From: Veillonella sp. T11011-6
GTDB lineage: Bacteria > Bacillota > Negativicutes > Veillonellales > Veillonellaceae
Length of the DNA stretch: 64,000 nucleotides
Reading direction: 5' to 3'
NCBI RefSeq assembly: GCF_002959755.1
Contig: NZ_PPCW01000001.1
Location: forward strand, 620,001 to 684,000
The translations under genes were made by a program, and so were the position numbers. Below are positions 7,786 to 16,724 of the stretch, piece by piece (the stretch's first letter is position 1; every line of letters starts with the position of its first letter). Under the pieces are notes generated by a model. That model had not been told where the DNA came from. It did no database searches and saw only the letters and a program-made list of their open reading frames with translations.

Positions 7786-9279
7786 ATGAGTGTAACAACC
7801 ACTGCCCCTCCACAAAAGGCGCGTACAACTGCTCAAAATATTGGACTTATTTTATCCTTCATTGTTTTAGGTGGCATTTTATTATTACCTACACCAGAGA
7901 CATTATCTACCGGTGGTCATCGTATGATTGGTGTGCTTGCTTTTGCCATCATCTTGTGGATGACCTCAGCAGTGTCCTATCCAGTAAGCGCCACCATGAT
8001 TACTGCACTTACCGCTTTACTATTAGGGTTCTCACCGAATCCCGAAGCACCTGCTAAGGCGATGGGCACAGCCAATGCTTTGAAGCTTATCATTTCTGGT
8101 TATTCTTCACCAGCCATGATTCTCGTAGGTGCTGCTATGTTTATCTCTGTAGCCATGCGTAAAACGGGTCTCGATCGTCGTATCGCCATGTTAGTACTAT
8201 CTAGCGTTGGTACTAAGGTAAGTCGTATTTATTTAGGTGTTATTATTACAGGACTTATCCTCGCCTTCTTCGTACCAAGTGCAACGGCTCGTATTGCTTG
8301 CTTAGCACCGATTATCATTGGTATTGTTGAGAACTTAGGTATTGAACGTAAGAGCCGCGTAGCCGCTCTAATCATGGTAGGCGCCGTACAGGCCGATACG
8401 TTCTGGAATATTATGATCCAAACAGCTGCCGCACAAAATCTTGTGGCTGTAGGCTTTATACAAACTCAGATGAATACCTCTATTAGCTGGATAGATTGGC
8501 TCTCAGCAGCGGCTCCATTCTCCATCATTATGGTTATCATCGCCTATTTCTTAACACAAGCATTAATTAAGCCGGAGTTTAAAGAACTTGTAGGTGGCGA
8601 TGTACAACTCGCTAAAATGCGCCAAGAAATCGGTCCTATGAGTACTGATGAAAAGAAATTGTTATGTATTTCTATCGGTCTTCTCGCATTGTGGGCTACC
8701 GCTGGCAAGCTACATTCTATCGATACAACAACTACAACAATTGTAGCTATCGCATTGTTCTTCTTCCCTAAGATTGGCATTATGGATTGGAAATTTGCAC
8801 AGCCAAACATCGACTGGGGTTCCATCGTTATGTTTGGTGCTGGTATCGGTCTTGGATCTGTATTACTGAAAACAAAGGCAGCCACTTGGCTGGCTCAAGT
8901 ATTCGTAAATGCCTTCTCCCTTGAAAGTGCCAGCGTATTCATCCTAATTGCTGTAATGGCGGCCTTCCTCATTGTCATTCATCTAGGCTTTGCATCTGCT
9001 ACAGCCCTCTCCTCTGCTATGATTCCTATTGTAATTTCTATTGTAGTTGGACATAACGCAGAAGGTCTCAACCCAATCGGCGTAACAATGCTTATGCAAT
9101 ATGCGATCTGCTTTGGTCTAGTACTACCAGTAAACTCCCCTCAAGGCATGGTGGCTTATGGTACAGATACATTTGATGTAAAAACATTTATGACTACAGG
9201 CATTCCATTAACGATTATTGGCTATATCATGATGCTCGTATTCGCTCTTACATACTGGCACTGGATTGGAATTGCCTAA
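7786..9279 (+). CDS. DASS-family (SLC13-like) sodium-coupled anion transporter
   Basis: 497 residues from the ATG at 7786, which has an AAAGGAG site 8 bases upstream; an in-frame ATG at 7759 lacks one. It is very hydrophobic with about 12 predicted helices. The conserved late segment (LPVNSPQGMVAYGTDTFDVKTFMTTGIPLT) matches the second substrate/sodium-binding region of divalent anion:Na+ symporters. Substrates of this family are di- and tricarboxylates or sulfate; the exact one cannot be read here. In a lactate- and dicarboxylate-using anaerobe, a C4-dicarboxylate or citrate is plausible. A cupin gene follows 80 bp downstream, and a 17-bp repeat array precedes it. Confidence 0.85.
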   Translation: MSVTTTAPPQKARTTAQNIGLILSFIVLGGILLLPTPETLSTGGHRMIGVLAFAIILWMTSAVSYPVSATMITALTALLLGFSPNPEAPAKAMGTANALKLIISGYSSPAMILVGAAMFISVAMRKTGLDRRIAMLVLSSVGTKVSRIYLGVIITGLILAFFVPSATARIACLAPIIIGIVENLGIERKSRVAALIMVGAVQADTFWNIMIQTAAAQNLVAVGFIQTQMNTSISWIDWLSAAAPFSIIMVIIAYFLTQALIKPEFKELVGGDVQLAKMRQEIGPMSTDEKKLLCISIGLLALWATAGKLHSIDTTTTTIVAIALFFFPKIGIMDWKFAQPNIDWGSIVMFGAGIGLGSVLLKTKAATWLAQVFVNAFSLESASVFILIAVMAAFLIVIHLGFASATALSSAMIPIVISIVVGHNAEGLNPIGVTMLMQYAICFGLVLPVNSPQGMVAYGTDTFDVKTFMTTGIPLTIIGYIMMLVFALTYWHWIGIA

Positions 9280-9359
9280 AATTACATAATGATTATATAC
9301 TATTATCATCAATAAAAATGCTTTATATTTAACTTGTAATATTAATAAGGAGTAAAAGT

Positions 9360-9686
9360 ATGGCCTTTAAATCTAGTTTTTCGAAAATTATTCATGAAAT
9401 GCCCAAACGCGATTATGGAATCCCAGGGTTACATGTATATGTCGACCATACTGCACAAGCAACTATTTACTATGTAGAAACAGAACAGGAGTTAACATTC
9501 CCTGAACACAAACATGCAGAACAATTTACAGTAGTAGTTAATGGTTTCTGTGAATTAACAATTGATGGCAAATCAACACGATATGAAAAAGGAGATTCCT
9601 ACACTATTCCAGCGGATACTTTACATACAATTTACTTATCTGCAGGTTATGCAGAAATTGATTATGTAGATGATCCAAATGATTAA
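9360..9686 (+). CDS. Small cupin-domain protein
   Basis: 108 residues forming a single cupin_2 barrel. Motif 1 is HKHAEQFTVVVNGFCELTIDG (metal-type His and Glu residues) and motif 2 is GDSYTIPADTLHTIYL. The ribosome site is AAGGAG. Such proteins bind a metal or small ligand; the role is unknown. It is co-directional with the DASS transporter and may share its transcript, ending at the hairpin at 9779. Confidence 0.8.
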   Translation: MAFKSSFSKIIHEMPKRDYGIPGLHVYVDHTAQATIYYVETEQELTFPEHKHAEQFTVVVNGFCELTIDGKSTRYEKGDSYTIPADTLHTIYLSAGYAEIDYVDDPND

Positions 9687-9722
9687 CTTTTAATACTTAC
9701 CTTGCCGCACCCACATAGCAAG

Positions 9723-9756
9723 TGGTTCTATAATATGCGACTACGTCGCGAACCAG
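9723..9756. repeat. Nested inverted repeat
   Basis: An outer stem TGGTTC/GAACCA encloses an inner hairpin GCGAC-TAC-GTCGC. It lies in the 180-bp gap between the convergent cupin and MFS genes. It could be a folded 3' UTR element or a dispersed intergenic palindrome. Confidence 0.5.
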
Positions 9757-9778
9757 TCTAAAGACAATAATAAGATAT

Positions 9779-9812
9779 GAAAAAGGCGCCGTCTTACGAC
9801 AGCGCCTTTTCA
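9779..9812. terminator. Bidirectional terminator
   Basis: A long stem GAAAAGGCGC(C/T)GTC with loop TTAC, one mismatch, with A and T tracts on both flanks, between the convergent cupin and MFS genes. Confidence 0.88.
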
Positions 9813-9865
9813 TTTTATATTTCTTAATTATAAATCTACTATTTAAATGCTTTTACAATAAACTA

Positions 9866-11071
9866 TTATTCTAACTCTTTGCCCTTTAGTTCAGGGATTA
9901 AGAATATAGTTGCTAAAATATCTAGTACGTAGATAATAGCTAGAAATGCAATCGCTACTTGGTAGGAGTACATAGAGATGATCATGCCTACTACCATTGG
10001 GCTAAAGCCGCCTACAGCACGACCAATATTAAATAGTACGTTTTGAGCCGTTGCACGGGCAGTTGTTGGGTAGGCTTCTGCCATCAAGGCACCGTAGCCA
10101 CCCATCATACCATTTACAGAGGCGCCTAAGATAGCACCGGCAAATAGCATGGCAGTTGGATCAGATAGTTGAGAATAGATTAAAATAGATGCTACAGCAC
10201 ATACTTGGAATAGGATGAATGTAGGTTTACGACCGATTTTATCTGCCAAGCGACCAAATAGCCAAATACCAACCATCATGCCACATACAGTAACAGCTGT
10301 CCATAAACCGGATTTTGTAAGGGAGAAACCTAATTGCTTACTTAAGAAATTAGGTAACCAAATCATAATACCGTAATACCCAAAGTTTTGAACAGATGTT
10401 AAAATAGCAACACCAATAGATGTCTTTGTAGTTCTTACATCTTTTACTAATAACTTGAAAGAGTTTGTATGTGAATGCTCTTTATCTTCTTTACTTTGTA
10501 CAAAGATTTCTGGTTCATGTAGTTTCGCACGGAATCCCCAAGCAACTAGTGCTGGAATAATGCCAACCATAAACATACCACGCCATCCAATGATAGGAAT
10601 AAGTAATGGTGTTAACAAAGCAGCAGCCAACACACCTAATTGCCAACCAAGGGCAACATAGCTTGTCGCTTTTGCACGATGCTGTGCAGGCCAAGCTTCA
10701 GCAGCAAGTGCCATACCAATACCAAATTCACCACCTAAACCAATACCTGCGATTGTGCGGTAAATAAGAAGATCCCAATAGCCTTGAGCAAAGGCACAAA
10801 GGCCAGTAAATACTGCAAATAGCACGATAGTCCAAGTCAATACGCGAACGCGACCAAATTTATCTGACAAGGTACCGAAGATGAAACCACCAAGTACGGC
10901 ACCAACCAAGGTCCACGTCACCAATGAACCTGCTTGGCCAGTGGTCAAGCCTAAATCTCCAGAAATCAAGGTTAGCATAAAGCCTAAAATCAAGAGATCA
11001 AAACCATCCATAGCATAACCAATGGAGGAACCAATAACGGCTTTCCAGCCATATGAATTTACTTCTTTCAT
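9866..11071 (-). CDS. MFS transporter (metabolite:H+ symporter type)
   Basis: 401 residues, about 12 helices. Both MFS signature loops are present: GTLSDKFGRVRV after helix 2 and GRLADKIGRKPT after helix 8. The N-terminal SSIGYAMDGFDLLILGFML and YRTIAGIGLGGEFGIGMALAAEAWP match the sialate/aromatic-acid/lactate symporter branches of the superfamily (SHS/AAHS type). The substrate is not determinable; an organic acid such as lactate is plausible. An AAAGGA ribosome site precedes it. It is a single gene between two terminators. Confidence 0.85.
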   Translation of the reverse strand: MKEVNSYGWKAVIGSSIGYAMDGFDLLILGFMLTLISGDLGLTTGQAGSLVTWTLVGAVLGGFIFGTLSDKFGRVRVLTWTIVLFAVFTGLCAFAQGYWDLLIYRTIAGIGLGGEFGIGMALAAEAWPAQHRAKATSYVALGWQLGVLAAALLTPLLIPIIGWRGMFMVGIIPALVAWGFRAKLHEPEIFVQSKEDKEHSHTNSFKLLVKDVRTTKTSIGVAILTSVQNFGYYGIMIWLPNFLSKQLGFSLTKSGLWTAVTVCGMMVGIWLFGRLADKIGRKPTFILFQVCAVASILIYSQLSDPTAMLFAGAILGASVNGMMGGYGALMAEAYPTTARATAQNVLFNIGRAVGGFSPMVVGMIISMYSYQVAIAFLAIIYVLDILATIFLIPELKGKELE

Positions 11072-11112
11072 AGTATTTCCTTTCGCTACTCACAGGTAAC
11101 AATTAAAGAGAT

Positions 11113-11180
11113 AGCCCCCACTATACAAATGACCAACTCCTAGACTTAAGTCTAATGAAAGGCTTTAGTATATGGGGGCT
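11113..11180 (-). terminator. Terminator of thrS
   Basis: A long stem AGCCCCCA-TATAC / GTATAGTGGGGGCT with an inner TAGACTTAAGTCTA palindrome starts 6 bp after the thrS stop; a TATCTCTTT tract follows on the minus strand. Confidence 0.75.
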
Positions 11181-11186
11181 AAGTAA

Positions 11187-13097
11187 TTAGTTACGTTCTT
11201 TGATTTCAATTTTAATGGAATTGAAGAATTCTTCAAATGGTACGGAACCTAATTCGTCACCACCGTGTTTACGAACGTTAACTGTACCTTCTTCAACTTC
11301 TTTATCGCCTACGACAAGCATGTATGGAACTTTTGCCATTTGTGCTTGGCGGATTTTGTAGCCAATTTTTTCGCTACGATCATCCACTTCTACACGTACA
11401 TAGTCGCGATGCATTTGTTTTGCCAATTCTTTAGCATATTCAACATGTTTTTCAGAGATAGGCAAGATTTTAACTTGTACAGGAGCCATCCAAGTTGGGA
11501 ATGCACCTGCATAGTGTTCAGTTAAGATACCGATGAAACGTTCCATGGAGCCGAAGCATGCACGGTGAATCATGATAGGACGATGTTTTTGACCATCTTC
11601 ACCAACATATTCAATTTGGAAACGTTCAGGCAAGTTCATATCCAATTGGATAGTACCACATTGCCATGTACGACCTAAGGAGTCTTCGATATGGTAGTCA
11701 AGTTTAGGACCATAGAATGCACCATCGCCAGGGTTGATTACGTAAGGAATACCTTTTGCTTCAATGGCATTGCGCAATGCTTCTGTAGCTGCTTCCCAGA
11801 TTGCATCATCACCCATTGCATTGTCTGGTTTAGTAGACAATTCAACATGGTATTTCAAGCCGAATTGGCTATAAATACGGTCGAACAATTCGATAACTTT
11901 CATCAATTCAGATTGCATTTGATCTGGCAACATGAATACGTGAGCATCATCTTGTGTAAATGCACGTACACGGAATAAGCCGTGTAAAGCACCGGACAAT
12001 TCATGACGGTGTACTAAACCAAGTTCAGCGTAACGCAATGGGAAGTCACGGTAAGAATGCATTTCGTTTTGGTAAACCAAGATACCGCCTGGGCAGTTCA
12101 TTGGTTTAATTGCATATTCTTCATCATCAATGATTGTAGTGTACATATTTTCACGGTAATGGAACCAGTGACCAGATGTTTCCCACAATTGTTTATTTAA
12201 GATGATTGGTGTACGAATTTCTTCGTAATCAAATTCATGGTGAACTTCACGCCAGAAGTTTTCCAATTCGTTGCGAAGTGCCATACCTTTTGGTAAGAAG
12301 AATGGGAAGCCAGGTCCTTCTTCTTTGATAACGAACAAGCCAAGTTCTTTACCAAGTTTACGATGGTCGCGTTTAGCTGCTTCTTCAAGTAAGTGAAGGT
12401 ATGCATCAAGTTCTTCTTTCTTTTCAAATGCTGTACCGTAAATACGTTGCAACATTTTGTTCTTTTCATCGCCGCGCCAGTATGCACCTGCAATGCTTTG
12501 TAATTTGAAAGCTTTCACCTTACCAGTGGATGCTACGTGAGGACCTGCACAAAGATCGATGAAATCGCCTTGAGCGTAGCAAGAGATAACTGCATCTTCG
12601 GGAAGATCTTCGATCAATTCTACCTTGTAGTCTTCGTTTTTAGATTTGAAGAACTCGATAGCTTCTTGACGAGACATTACGGATTTAGTGATAGGCAAGT
12701 TTTCTTTTACAATACGGCTCATTTCCTTTTCGATTTTGCCCAAATCTTCAGGAGTCAAAGTATGTTCCATATCGATATCATAGTAGAAACCTTTATCGAT
12801 AGCAGGACCGATAGCTAATTTAGCTTCAGGCCATAAGCGTTTAACCGCTTGAGCCAAGATATGAGAAGCTGTGTGGCGCAAAGTATGTTTACCACCATCT
12901 TCTTCGAATGTTAAGAATGCTACTTCAGAACCATCAACGAGTTCTTCGCGAAGGTCTGTTAATTCGCCATTTACATTTGCAGCTAGTACTTTTTTAGCCA
13001 AGCTGTTAGATAATTGTTTTACTGCTTCCCCAAGAGTAGTGCCAGCAGCGTATTCCTTAGCACTACCATCAGGTAAAATGATTTTTACATCTGCCAT
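11187..13097 (-). CDS. thrS: Threonine--tRNA ligase
   Basis: 636 residues, the standard length. The start is the ATG at 13097, 8 bases after GGAGG; the longer frame would start inside that ribosome site. Domain order: TGS (VKIILPDGSAKEY), the editing domain with HTASHILAQAVKRLWP and a later HVAS (zinc-type HxxxH editing site), the class II catalytic core (motif 2 RYAELGLVHRHELSGALHGLFRVR; motif 3 GSMERFIGILTEHYAG) and an anticodon-binding domain. Charges tRNA-Thr with threonine. Its expression is predicted to be controlled by the T-box just upstream. Confidence 0.97.
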   Translation of the reverse strand: MADVKIILPDGSAKEYAAGTTLGEAVKQLSNSLAKKVLAANVNGELTDLREELVDGSEVAFLTFEEDGGKHTLRHTASHILAQAVKRLWPEAKLAIGPAIDKGFYYDIDMEHTLTPEDLGKIEKEMSRIVKENLPITKSVMSRQEAIEFFKSKNEDYKVELIEDLPEDAVISCYAQGDFIDLCAGPHVASTGKVKAFKLQSIAGAYWRGDEKNKMLQRIYGTAFEKKEELDAYLHLLEEAAKRDHRKLGKELGLFVIKEEGPGFPFFLPKGMALRNELENFWREVHHEFDYEEIRTPIILNKQLWETSGHWFHYRENMYTTIIDDEEYAIKPMNCPGGILVYQNEMHSYRDFPLRYAELGLVHRHELSGALHGLFRVRAFTQDDAHVFMLPDQMQSELMKVIELFDRIYSQFGLKYHVELSTKPDNAMGDDAIWEAATEALRNAIEAKGIPYVINPGDGAFYGPKLDYHIEDSLGRTWQCGTIQLDMNLPERFQIEYVGEDGQKHRPIMIHRACFGSMERFIGILTEHYAGAFPTWMAPVQVKILPISEKHVEYAKELAKQMHRDYVRVEVDDRSEKIGYKIRQAQMAKVPYMLVVGDKEVEEGTVNVRKHGGDELGSVPFEEFFNSIKIEIKERN

Positions 13098-13144
13098 TTT
13101 AATTTCCTCCAATTATTATCTAGGATAGACTGGATTTTTGTAAT

Positions 13145-13403
13145 AAAAAAAGACCCTCTATCCCTACAAAACAAGGGACGAAGATCATTCGCGGTTCCAC
13201 CCTAGTTAACTACCTATACGAATATATGTGTATAGTTAATTCACTTCATTAAGCCCGATAACGGTGGCGGCCGTATTTGCCTACTTAGGTTCGACAAATC
13301 AGTTTAAAGGGGGTAACTCTGATATATGTGTAAGGCATTTCCAGCATCAGCCTCTCTCTGGTACACAGGGATATGAGAATCATGTCCTTTGCATAACTTT
13401 TAC
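13145..13403 (-). ncRNA. T-box leader (threonyl-tRNA sensing)
   Basis: The hallmark T-box sequence GGTGGAACCGCG is present on the minus strand (13201-13190). Downstream is a terminator stem ending in seven T residues (13151-13145). An AGAGAGAGGCTGATGC segment typical of stem I lies upstream, and ACC in GAGTTACCCCC (about 13320-13310) is a plausible threonine specifier codon. Uncharged tRNA-Thr would stabilise the antiterminator and allow thrS transcription. The T-box identity is direct from sequence; the specifier is inferred from position and the downstream gene. Confidence 0.93.
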
Positions 13404-13409
13404 TAGATT

Positions 13410-13438
13410 ATAGTATCACAGGGAATTAAAAAATTCAA
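13410..13438 (-). promoter_or_regulatory. Promoter of the T-box/thrS unit
   Basis: TTGAAT and TACTAT on the minus strand, 17 bp apart, placing the transcript start near 13403 at the head of the T-box. Confidence 0.7.
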
Positions 13439-13508
13439 TACGGTTCAATAGTAAATTTCATAAATTCTATAAATTCAACATAACACTCTTACTTCCTAAA
13501 ACAAAAAG

Positions 13509-13535
13509 AAAACGGCCCGTATATCGAGCCGTTTT
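13509..13535 (-). terminator. Terminator after the secreted protein
   Basis: The stem AAAACGGCTCG / CGGGCCGTTTT (one mismatch, 5-base loop) ends in a T run on the minus strand, 40 bp past the stop at 13574. It closes the long alaS-trhP gene series or a sub-unit of it. Confidence 0.85.
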
Positions 13536-13573
13536 GTAAGACCTATTAAACTTTGAAGATTTTATTAGATCTA

Positions 13574-14563
13574 TTAGCGTTTAAAGTTTGTAGATAACAT
13601 AGCGCCAATTACTTTTTCCAATTTGCTATTGGAAAGATCTGGGCCTTTGTAAAGTGTTAAGAGTACATCATTAGAGTTATCTTGTTTAGATACCATCATA
13701 ACACCGCTACCACGAGCACCATTATCGTCGTAATCTTTTGCTACGATAACGAGGTTCAAATAATGGTCTTTCATGTATGTATACACTTTGCTTGTACGAG
13801 CAGAGGAACCAATCATTTTCGCCATGCTCATGCCACGGTTAAATACGATTGCATTAGCATTATGAGGATTTGCCGCTAATTGTTGTTTTTCGTCATCATT
13901 TAGAGGCATAAGGTTTACCATGAGAGAGTCACCCATTTTACCACGGAACATGGCTGGCATTGTTTCCCGTACGTCTTCAGGAATACCTGTATCCGCAGTT
14001 AATTTCAATTCCTTAGGAACTGTCATATATAGAATGCCCTTGCTATTGCGGCCTACCTCTGTTGTACTGAGGTCTACAGCGCTAAGCATAATGGAGTCTT
14101 TAATAGTTGCTACTTGGTTTGCCAATGGTTTTTCTGGAACACCACGGCTTGCCAATTGTACATCACCGGACTTAATTTTCTTCAACGTTTCTACATTCCA
14201 GTTAGCCCCTTTTTTGTCGGCGTCGCTAGCTTCTGTGAAAGCATTCGCCCCATCTTTTGTACCTACATACACGTAAGTTTGAGCTGGGATAATTGTATCT
14301 GGTGCACCAGTTTTATTGAAAGCAGCACCATATACTACATTAGGGATCACAGTGGAGCCAATTTGTAAGTTGTTATTAGTTTGGCTTTCCACATCAAAGT
14401 TGATATTGCCAGTGAAGGTCATATCAGGACCATGATTGATGACTACTACATCCCCTGCTTGAGGGATGATAACAGGACCTACAGGGCCCGCCATAGCTAC
14501 GCCGGCCATAGATACACTAAGGCAAGCTGTTAATAATGCACGTTTCAAAATAGATTGTTTCAT
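13574..14563 (-). CDS. Secreted protein of unknown function
   Basis: 329 residues. The signal peptide MKQSILKRALLTACLSVSMA ends in AMAG. The mature part begins with Gly/Pro/Val/Ile-rich sequence and shows alternating beta-type stretches; the C-terminal half contains RGSGVMMVSKQDNSNDVLLTL. No known domain was recognised. It starts 10 bp after the DUF4911 gene and has its own terminator downstream, so it may be read with that operon. Probably periplasmic or attached to the outer envelope. Confidence 0.7.
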   Translation of the reverse strand: MKQSILKRALLTACLSVSMAGVAMAGPVGPVIIPQAGDVVVINHGPDMTFTGNINFDVESQTNNNLQIGSTVIPNVVYGAAFNKTGAPDTIIPAQTYVYVGTKDGANAFTEASDADKKGANWNVETLKKIKSGDVQLASRGVPEKPLANQVATIKDSIMLSAVDLSTTEVGRNSKGILYMTVPKELKLTADTGIPEDVRETMPAMFRGKMGDSLMVNLMPLNDDEKQQLAANPHNANAIVFNRGMSMAKMIGSSARTSKVYTYMKDHYLNLVIVAKDYDDNGARGSGVMMVSKQDNSNDVLLTLYKGPDLSNSKLEKVIGAMLSTNFKR

Positions 14564-14573
14564 AGATATACTC

Positions 14574-14849
14574 TCATTTCTCTATAGTGACATAATCAGA
14601 TAAGCTAGTTAATACTTCAATGGCTAATGGCTTTGTAGATGGTGTGCAGCGCAACATGCACCGCCCACTCGTATCTACAGAGGTCATAACACCTAAATAT
14701 TCATAGCCTTCAATGATGCGATTGATATAGTTTGTATGCTTCGGTGCAAGATGAAAGAACACATACGCTTCTTCTCCAGAGGTCTCTAAATCTGGTACAT
14801 CGGGAAATGCACCGATAGATTTACTCGGTTCTAATGGCGTACCACGCAT
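14574..14849 (-). CDS. DUF4911 domain protein
   Basis: 91 residues matching the small DUF4911 family by my recognition: YVFFHLAPKHTNYINRIIEGYEYLGVMTSVD followed by GRCMLRCTPSTKPLAIEVL. Function unknown. It starts 2 bp after the stop of the U32 peptidase (TrhP-like) gene. In anaerobic Firmicutes this family is commonly next to U32 peptidase genes, so a link to tRNA hydroxylation or its regulation can be proposed but is not shown. The ribosome site is GCGGAG. Confidence 0.75.
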   Translation of the reverse strand: MRGTPLEPSKSIGAFPDVPDLETSGEEAYVFFHLAPKHTNYINRIIEGYEYLGVMTSVDTSGRCMLRCTPSTKPLAIEVLTSLSDYVTIEK

Positions 14850-14851
14850 AA

Positions 14852-16093
14852 TTACTCCGCTTTAGGTTTGCACTCACGACGCATCATGGAGTACGGTTCA
14901 AGTGGTGTATCCATGTAAATACGCACTTTCATTTGAGCATGTGGTGCTACATCGATTGGATTACCATCTTCGTCTGTCATTTTTTCAATTACAGTTTCCA
15001 CAAGTTCACCTTTAGGTTGGCAGAATTCTACTTTATCGCCTACCTTGAAGTTATTACGTTGTTCAAGATCAACGTATTTTTCTTCTTCGTTGTAGCCCAT
15101 AACTAAACCGATGAAGTCATGGCTTTGTGTATTGGTAGATTTACCATAGTTTTGAGCCGTTTCATCAGGACGACCTTCTGCAAAGCCATCAGTATATGGA
15201 CGGTGAGAAATTTTTTCTAATTCTGCAATCCATTCTGGACGAACATACCAATCTTTACCTTCTTTAAGATACGTATCGATAGCTGTACGGTATACCTTTG
15301 CTACTGTTGCACAATAGTGAACAGATTTCATACGGCCTTCAATTTTAAGGCTATCAATACCAGCTTCATATAAATCAGGAATGCGATGAATCAAACACAA
15401 GTCTTTAGAGTTAAAGATATATGTGCCATGTTCATCTTCTTCAATTGGATAATATTCACCAGGTCGGTTGGATTCGACAAGGGAATATTTCCAACGGCAA
15501 GATTGAGAACATTGACCGCGGTTCGCATCACGGTTACCTGTCATGTAATTAGACAATAGACAACGACCAGAGTAAGAAATACACATAGAGCCATGTACGA
15601 AGGATTCGATTTCAATATCTACATTATCCTTCATTTCTTTAAGGTCTGCTAAGGATACTTCGCGAGCCGCTACGACGCGTGTAGCACCCAGTTCTTTCCA
15701 CATTTGCACTGTATGCCAGTTTGTTGTAGATGCTTGTGTACTTACGTGAAGTTCAAGGCCTGGAGCCACGCGTTTAGCAAGGCTAAAGATACCCATATCA
15801 GCAACGATAATTGCATCAACACCGATACTTTCAAGGAATTTCAAATAATCCTCTAAACCTTCAAAATCCTCATTGTGAGGAATGATATTACATGTAACAT
15901 GGATTTTTTTACCATGAGCATGTACGAATTCTACAGCTTCCTTTAATTCCTCATCGGAGAAATTAGAGTTACCTGCGCGCAAGCCAAAACGTTTGCCTGC
16001 ACAATATACAGCATCCGCACCATAGCGAATAGCCATTTTGAGCTTGTCCATATTACCGGCTGGACAAAGCAATTCCATAAAATGTTCTGCCAT
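14852..16093 (-). CDS. trhP: U32 family peptidase, probable tRNA hydroxylation protein TrhP
   Basis: 413 residues from an ATG that overlaps the upstream trmR stop (TAATG at 16093). N-terminal barrel features MELLCPAGNMDKLKMAIRYGADAVY and LHVSTQASTTNWHTV are typical of peptidase U32. The conserved cysteine cluster is present (GSMCISYSGRCLLSNYM, RGQCSQSCRWKY, and a later Cys), which binds an iron-sulfur cluster in this family. In B. subtilis the YrrN/YrrO and in E. coli the YegQ proteins carry out prephenate-dependent hydroxylation of wobble U34 in tRNA. Linkage to trmR, whose product methylates that hydroxyl, strongly supports this role over proteolysis. Only one U32 gene is present here. Confidence 0.88.
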   Translation of the reverse strand: MAEHFMELLCPAGNMDKLKMAIRYGADAVYCAGKRFGLRAGNSNFSDEELKEAVEFVHAHGKKIHVTCNIIPHNEDFEGLEDYLKFLESIGVDAIIVADMGIFSLAKRVAPGLELHVSTQASTTNWHTVQMWKELGATRVVAAREVSLADLKEMKDNVDIEIESFVHGSMCISYSGRCLLSNYMTGNRDANRGQCSQSCRWKYSLVESNRPGEYYPIEEDEHGTYIFNSKDLCLIHRIPDLYEAGIDSLKIEGRMKSVHYCATVAKVYRTAIDTYLKEGKDWYVRPEWIAELEKISHRPYTDGFAEGRPDETAQNYGKSTNTQSHDFIGLVMGYNEEEKYVDLEQRNNFKVGDKVEFCQPKGELVETVIEKMTDEDGNPIDVAPHAQMKVRIYMDTPLEPYSMMRRECKPKAE

Positions 16094-16701
16094 TATTTGT
16101 TGTGCCCTTTCCACACACTCACACTCATACCATCCCCCATTGGATAGATGGTGGTGTTAAACAATTCTTTATTTTCAACATACGTTAAGTATTCTTTTAA
16201 CCGTTTTACGATAGTTTTAAACCGTTTTGGCGGCTCCTTATCGCCTCTTACATAGCCTCTAAAAAGTACATTGTCTGCAAGGATAACGCCTCCTTCTTTC
16301 ACATGAGGCAAAATGAGTTCTAATTGTTTAAGATATTGCCCTTTGGGACCATCTAAAAATACTAGATCATATTCATCGGTGAGTTCCGTTAAGACTTGAG
16401 ACGCATCGCCTTTCAGCAATGTAATTGTATCGGCATAATCAGATTGGTTAATATAATATTTCGCCATTTCGTAACGCACATCATCTAATTCAATAGATGT
16501 AATATGTCCCTCCTCTTCGTCGAGTAGCGGAGCCATCAACAAAGCAGAGTAACCAATGGCGGTGCCCACCTCTAACACAGAGGTGGGCCGGTACAAACCT
16601 ATTAATTCTTCAAAGAGATGAACCTCAGATTCTCGTAGAATCGGTACATCATTAATCATCGCGTAAATACGCTGTTCATTTAAAATATCATTTAATGTCA
16701 T
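16093..16701 (-). CDS. trmR: tRNA 5-hydroxyuridine methyltransferase (O-methyltransferase family)
   Basis: 202 residues with a class I SAM-dependent fold: motif I VLEVGTAIGYSALLMA, an acidic IELD after strand 2, LVFLDGPKGQY (metal/substrate loop) and GGVILADNVLFRG. This is the catechol-O-methyltransferase-like family of B. subtilis YrrM (TrmR), which makes 5-methoxyuridine at position 34 of several tRNAs. Its neighbours are mltG upstream and the U32 hydroxylase downstream, the same order as yrrL-yrrM-yrrO in B. subtilis. The ribosome site GGAG is rather distant (about 15 bases). Confidence 0.88.
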   Translation of the reverse strand: MTLNDILNEQRIYAMINDVPILRESEVHLFEELIGLYRPTSVLEVGTAIGYSALLMAPLLDEEEGHITSIELDDVRYEMAKYYINQSDYADTITLLKGDASQVLTELTDEYDLVFLDGPKGQYLKQLELILPHVKEGGVILADNVLFRGYVRGDKEPPKRFKTIVKRLKEYLTYVENKELFNTTIYPMGDGMSVSVWKGHNK

Positions 16702-16724
16702 GAAAGTAGATTCAATCTCCTACA

